Shown in pieces: positions 58,832-64,000 of a DNA stretch of 64,000 nucleotides (position 1 is its first letter; every line of letters begins with the position of its first letter). The stretch lies in NCBI GenBank assembly GCA_025200525.1, contig CM045763.1, forward strand, positions 59,227,530 through 59,291,529, given 5' to 3'. This DNA comes from Camellia lanceoleosa. Lineage: Eukaryota > Streptophyta > Magnoliopsida > Ericales > Theaceae. The position numbers were made by a program, and so were the translations under genes. The notes under the pieces are model-generated. The model was not told the origin of the DNA. It searched no databases and saw only the letters and a list, made by a program, of their open reading frames with translations.

Positions 58832-61800
58832 TGTAGCTCGACTTTTCGTGCTCCTTTTGGATACGATTAGCCCTATAATTCGGACTCCCGTGATTCTGAA
58901 TCTGATCTCACAAGTGCAATGTGAAATAAATAAACACAAAAAAGTCAAAATCTGGCAATTCTTTTGAAAAATCGAATTTGAATAAAAAATGCCAAAAATG
59001 GATTGCTTGCCAAATTACAAAGTCACCATCTAAATATTTTTAAAAAATTTAGGAAACCCGTGACTCATGCTAAAGACCATGTGTCCGCCATTACCAAGAT
59101 TGTCTCGGCTGGAGAACTTAGGTACGAGAGGGAAAAGTCATGAATTGAGCACCTCACTCACCCGATCAAAGATCGGCCTCTATTATTCATGATGTGAATC
59201 TCATTTACATTATAAGCTCTTGTTTCGGTTATTAGGCTATCAGTACTATGGGTTGCACACAAGTATAGACTAATTTGCAAAAATTAGAACACTTTGATTT
59301 CATGTTTGTTTTGAAAATGTATTTCGAATGTGTACCACTTGAAGAAATGATCGCATACGTACATTATTCAAATTATTTCAATTCAAGCAATTAGCCTTCA
59401 TCCACAGGCATTCAAGCAAGTATATCAATTAAGCACTTAGCCTCATGGTATTAATGCTAAACATGGCAATAATCACACGCATGCGATATGCTAAAGCACA
59501 AAAATGCTCACCTCGTATTCTAAGGTAAGCCAAAAAAAATAAAAGAGTTAGAAAACATGCATGCCCCTAATTAATGTAACATGACTAATGCAGCAATGCA
59601 ATGATGCAATGAATAGGCTCGGCTACTTATTATGATATGCGAATCAATTTGGAAGCATGCGTTTTAAACACGTATTCAACGAAGTAATAAACGACAATAC
59701 TTATTAGAATGATGAACCGAGCCTCAATGTATGCAAGACAAGTGGATGCAAACATGGAAAATGCTAAACAAAACATGATGTTCTAAACTACTCATCATAA
59801 GCGAGTAAATAAAAAGGAGAAAGACGTAGGAGAAAAAGACGTAGGATTGTAAGACATACACATTATTACAAGTTTTGCCCTCACGTAGGAGGGTTCGAAT
59901 GAATGTCCGAGTGTCTAAATTAAGCTAAGCTAACTAATTACAAATTCTAATGAATATCAAAGAAATGAACTAGTTATCTAAGTTAACTAGCTCAACAATT
60001 AGAAATGAACAATGGCTACAATAATATTAATTAAGTACAACAATAATAATTAATGATTAATCATCAAACAAGGATGCACAATGCGCAATGTCCAGAAACT
60101 GCTCTGTTTGCCTAAACCATTCTGTTTCACCTTCAGCCGCTGTCTTCTATTTTTTGCAAAACATGCTGCTGACTAAACATTGGAGCCCAGCCGGCCCCAA
60201 ATGAGGCTCGATTGGGCCCAAATAAGGCTGGCCGTGCCCTATTTTTTTAAAAGCCCTGTTTTTGTGCTTTGAAGTGAAAACAATGCAGACAGAGTTATTA
60301 TGAACTCTGTTTGTCCCTTCTACTTTTCTCTGTCATGGAAAGCCTCAAGAGAAGAATGAAGTCGTTTCCAAAACCATCAATGAGCAAATTGATTGCTTGA
60401 TGAGTTAGGACATGATTTTGGACAAAAATTAATGAATGCAATAAATCAATAACCATCCCTCCTTCTCATCATGGAGTAGGCTCAAAGAGGAAGGTAGAAA
60501 CACTTCAAGGCTCATTGAAACATCATGAATTGATGTAAGACAACCCTTGACACAATAGACTCAACATAACGTCCGGCCGAATCCAAGCAATATGACTCAT
60601 TTTCTTTATGTAGGTTGGTTTATTTTAACAATTTTTAGACCTTTCCATTCTTTAGTCCATTTGTCTAAGATAACGGTTAAGTCCTCTAAAGATTATGTCC
60701 ATTAAATGAGAAGCATGTCAAATGGGAAGTGATTCTCAACATGAAAAAGAGAGAGACTTTGCCATTGGCGATGAACCTCCGTAGAGATTAAGCCATTAAG
60801 CATAGATCTCTAGCTCATATTTTGAACAACCATCAACCAGTTGAAACATCTCTTAAATGAAAGAAATGAATGGTAAGTTGATTATTAAAATGAGATTCTT
60901 AATATGGAAATTAAACAAAGAAAGGACAAGAACAACATACAACAAGCTATATATGCGAACTTATGAGACAACAAGCAAACTAATCAAAGCATGAACTAAT
61001 TAAATAAATTAGGATAGCCCTAAAAAAGCCCCCTAATAAGTGAAAAACAGTAGCTCAAAGTGCATAAAAAGAGCTCCCCCTCCCCCCCCCTCCCCAACAA
61101 AAAAAAAGAGGCTAAACAACAAACAAAGAAAATAAGGCTAGTAAGCAAGAACAAGGAGGGGTGGCTAACCCCTCCACCTTTGAAACCTCAAAGCATGATT
61201 TTTAGCCACTTTTAAACTCTGAAAATCAGTTTGAAAGGTTAAAGAAAAGAGTGTAGAGACAATGGTTGAGCTATGAAGTAAGGTGTAAGAGATGGTGTCA
61301 ACCCTTTTTACCCTTTGGTAGCTATTCAAACCCAAGTTTCAACACTTGAACCAGGATCAAAACAATACAAAGACACAAGAAATGAATAGAAAATGATAGA
61401 AGATGAAAGCAAAAGCAAGAGTTACAAGCTTATACCTCTCAAATGGAGTAAGCTTTGGTCGTTGATCAAACTCAATCCTAACACATTCTCAAGCTTGAAT
61501 TGTACTCCTAAAGGTTTAACCAAGGTTCTAAGGTTAAGGTTTGAGGGTGTATATGGAGTATGGAGATGGCTTAAGAGTGGTAAGCTTGCTCAAATATGAC
61601 TTGCACAAGAAAAAGGAGCTCTCAATATGTATATAGGCACTTTTGAAATTGTTCAACCCTCAAAACAGAGATATAACCTTGTTTTTATAGAATTTGAGCA
61701 AAACAAGTCGGAAATATCCCCAAAAATGGACAATTGAAAGGCTCCCGCCCAGAACAATGTCTATCGCCATCAAGGCACAACCAGGCCCGAAAGTGTTCCC

Positions 61801-62010
61801 CTGTTTCTCTGTTTTAAGCTCAGTATAGGGCAGCAAAAGGTTCAAAAATAAAATTCAGGGGTTCAATCAGTGTAGATATGAGAGGTTTGAGATTGTTTTG
61901 AGCACCCGACCTTGGTTGAGAAGGCAAATCATGCACAATACTATTTCATCATCGAGTGTACAGGACAAAGCGCACAAGTCTTGCGGGCGGTCAAAAATGG
62001 GGTGTCTACA
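58832..62010 (-). repeat. 3' LTR of a minus-strand Ty3/gypsy element
   Basis: In plus direction it begins TGTAGCTCGACTTTTCG and ends GGGTGTCTACA, a TGTAG/CTACA inverted repeat. A polypurine tract follows on the internal side (62011-62026), which makes it the 3' LTR of an element oriented on the minus strand; the 5' LTR and the bulk of the element are right of the window. Length 3179 bp, with a TATA box at 61627-61636, so U3 is about 0.4 kb and R/U5 about 2.8 kb. Long LTRs of this kind fit the Tat/Ogre group (inference). A C-run occurs at about 61078-61094. Confidence 0.7.
61627..61636 (-). promoter_or_regulatory. TATA box of the right-hand gypsy LTR
   Basis: Minus-strand CCTATATACA, about 375 bases from the LTR's start at 62010. 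Confidence 0.5.
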
Positions 62011-62026
62011 GTTGCCCCTTTTTGAC
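62011..62026 (-). other. Polypurine tract
   Basis: Minus-strand GTCAAAAAGGGGCAAC immediately before TGTAGACACCCC. Primes plus-strand DNA synthesis next to a 3' LTR. Nearby minus-strand TACGTAGGCAACTTTCGAG (about 62145-62163) is a word I associate with the 3' region of Tat-like elements. Confidence 0.7.
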
Positions 62027-62351
62027 AGAACTCGAAGTTATGAAATGACATGAGTGAATGTCAAAGCCCAGAGACGACCCATTTTGATAAGGATGTAAGA
62101 CTCGGGCAAAGAAATCAAGACACAAAATGCAGTGGTTGAACTCGAAAGTTGCCTACGTATCCCTTTGCAAGGAATCAAACCAACATAGTTCAAGGGCAAG
62201 ATGCAAATAATATGCACAACAAAATAACTTATGATTATGCAATGAAGCAATACAAACAAGCGATGAAACAACATCACAAGCAATAACAAAAGTATAAACC
62301 AAAGCGAAACAAATCAAGCCGTGTCTCACACGAAAGGAAACGAATCAACAA

Positions 62352-62495
62352 ACATGTTTCTCATAGAGAGGACATAAGAAAATGCAAGCCTATCTACATC
62401 TCATGCAGAAAGGATATAAGAAAATGCAAACCTACCTACATCTCACGTAGAAAGGATGTAAGAAAATGCAAACCTACCTACGTCTTATGTAGAAA
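62352..62495. repeat. 42-bp tandem repeat in the gypsy 3' region
   Basis: About three and a half copies; CTACATCTCATGCAGAAAGG begins one at 62394, with successors at 62436 and 62478. Each has AAGAAAATGCAAACCTAC. Confidence 0.85.
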
Positions 62496-62810
62496 GGATG
62501 TAAGATGGTATGAACATCAGGCATACCTGATGTTTTTAACCGAGCAAACAACAACCTAACGTGTCTCACGCGAAAGGAGAAAAGGTGGTGGGAACATCAG
62601 GTGTACCTAATGTTTTTAACCGAGCAAACAACAACCTAACGTGTCTCACGCGAAAGGAGGAAAGGTGGTGTGAACATCAGGCGCACCTGATGTTTTTAAC
62701 CGAGCAAACAACAACCTAACGCGTCTCATGCGAAATGAGGAAAGGTACTGTGAACATCAGGCGCACCTAATGTTTTTATCTGAGAAAAACAACTCCAAGC
62801 GCGTCTCAAT
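62481..62810. repeat. 80-bp tandem repeat in the gypsy 3' region
   Basis: Exact 80-bp spacing of G(T/C)GTCTCA(C/T)GCGAAA at 62561, 62641 and 62721, with a degraded start at 62801 and a partial copy before 62561. Each unit has GAACATCAGG...ACCT(A/G)ATGTTTTTA, itself a small stem. The frame at 62728-62922 is repeat-derived. Confidence 0.9.
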
Positions 62811-63379
62811 CAACAAAAGAGCAAACAAAACTCAGAACTCGACACAACGAGACTGGAAGACTTCGAAAATGAAGCTTACCGAGACGACTCAAAATCAAGG
62901 TACAAAATGTGAATGCGAATAACGCGAACAAATTGAACACGATGCATTGTAACAGACTAAACAAAGGTATATAATCATCAAAATAATCAAAGTGATGCTC
63001 GAAATGATCAATTTGGAATCAATTTTGCACAAGTTTTGAAAATGAGCTTAATTGAATACAACACCATATAAAACAAATTACAAAGGCGCAATAAAACAAG
63101 AACGAGAACAAAATTCTTTTCCTCTCCTCTCTATTTTTCTTTCTTTTATTATTTTTTCATTTCTTTTCTTTCCTTTTCTTTTTCTTTTTTTCCTTTTTTT
63201 TTTCCTTTTGCTCTCTGTTTTTTTTTTTTTTTTACTCTATTATTTTTCTTGCCAAACCAAATTCAAAACGAGGCTGCTTAAACATGAAAACAGCAGAACA
63301 ACTGAGCTATTCCTGTACTTAAAACCGGCCGGGCCTAAACGAGGCACGGTCGGGTCCATTGGAGCACGGCTGAACCTCG
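62811..63379. other. Gypsy 3' region with long pyrimidine tract
   Basis: 63117-63242 is almost pure C/T (TTTTCTTTCC-type words), purine on the element's coding strand. It is followed by a GC-rich segment, ACCGGCCGGGCCTAAACGAG (about 63322). A related GC-rich word set occurs in the LTR near 60185-60235. No gene seen on the minus strand. Confidence 0.55.
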
Positions 63380-64000
63380 ATGGCGACCAAGGCAGATAAT
63401 AAAAGCACAGTTATGGTCGTTTTAAATCAAACCCAAACCTCATTTCCACCCACACCCAAAGTTGAAACTCCCTCTCCTCCTATTTCTAAGCCTCCTTTCT
63501 CTCTAGATTACCCTATTTTCGCAAAAACCACAAACTCTCGCGAATTTGTTTTCTTAAAACTCACTCACTTCCATACATTTTAAACCGAACAAAAATCGAT
63601 TTCATTGAGTTTCGTGATTTCTCTTGGTTTTGCCTGATTTCTCACATGCTTACCCTCATTTTTCTCTTTTTCCTGCTTGATATTCACTTTTCTCTCTCCT
63701 AGGGTTTGGAATTTTGGGGATTTACACCTAATTTTACTTACCCACTCACTTTTTCACATTTTTCTGATTTTTTCCTTCATATTTCTTGATAGCCAGCGAC
63801 GAGGCTCCTATCATTAATCCCGTGGTGGGTATTAGTGCTGTCCTTGGTGAGGACATCGAGGCCAGGGATATCCTTCTGCCTGTACCTGAGCCGAAGTTGC
63901 TTCCATTAGCTGATAGGCATTTTGACGCGGCCACTTACCAGATCCGCACACATGCTTTGACCCCCGACGACATCTTGAGATTTGAGGGACTCATTCCAGG
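63380..64000 (+). CDS. Possible antisense gene of the gypsy element (partial, cut by window edge)
   Basis: Two plus-strand open pieces lie antisense to the gypsy element. An ATG at 63380 opens MATKADNKSTVMVVLNQ, Pro/Thr-rich, to a stop at 63581-63583. After a pyrimidine-rich stretch and a possible acceptor (CTTGATAG, about 63793) a frame with coding-like composition runs at least 68 codons to the right edge without a stop: SDEAPIINPVVGIS ... EPKLLPLADRHF ... RTHALTPDDILRFEGLIPG. The splice link between the two pieces is a guess. Tat-type gypsy elements are known to carry antisense frames between pol and the 3' LTR, and this fits that position. No domain is recognised. The minus-strand frame 63746-63934 is a shadow. 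Confidence 0.4.

Noticed and set aside
62481..62810. CRISPR-like array because of regular 80-bp spacing
   Set aside because: The whole unit repeats with no unique spacers, and the context is a plant retrotransposon.

Overview
The window is nuclear DNA of a flowering plant, very likely a eudicot. It is AT-rich and intron-bearing, with Ty1/copia and Ty3/gypsy retrotransposons, many small inverted-repeat (MITE-like) elements, and plant-type genes with GT..AG introns. There is no bacterial, organellar or CRISPR-like content. I do not assign a species.

Layout. 1-1454: the 5' end of a minus-strand Ty3/gypsy element (gag start, primer-binding site, LTR with a palindromic minisatellite). 1663-10639: a decayed SIRE-like Ty1/copia element on the plus strand, with an antisense coding-like block between pol and its 3' LTR. 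10640-16972: gene-poor DNA with several inverted-repeat elements, including a 1.85-kb element carrying a triplicated cargo of about 0.41 kb. 16973-22882: an IST1-like ESCRT gene (plus strand, six exons, 650 aa). 23839-24708: a one-exon gene for a single-pass membrane protein of unknown function. 27156-31878: a second decayed copia element with both LTRs and a near-perfect target duplication. 32718-38823: a RABF2/Rab5-type small GTPase gene (minus strand, seven exons, 200 aa) with old transposon pieces in its introns. 46382-46618: a 78-aa Ser-rich protein with a CLCSPTTH motif. 42782-58831: mostly transposon debris, including an 832-bp hAT-type element with a perfect 8-bp target duplication and a 2.66-kb solo LTR. 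58832-64000: the 3' end of a minus-strand Ty3/gypsy element (LTR, polypurine tract, tandem repeats), with a possible plus-strand antisense gene running off the right edge.

Function. Two of the four host genes act in the same compartment: IST1-like proteins regulate ESCRT-III/VPS4 at multivesicular endosomes, and RABF2 GTPases mark those endosomes. I read their proximity as coincidental, since about 10 kb and a retrotransposon separate them. The more unusual material is in the mobile DNA: possible gene capture and amplification in an inverted-repeat element, and antisense coding-like blocks at the same relative position in two unrelated LTR retrotransposons.

Limits. All alignments and exon joins were made by eye. 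Family and lineage names for transposons are inferences from motifs and need database comparison.
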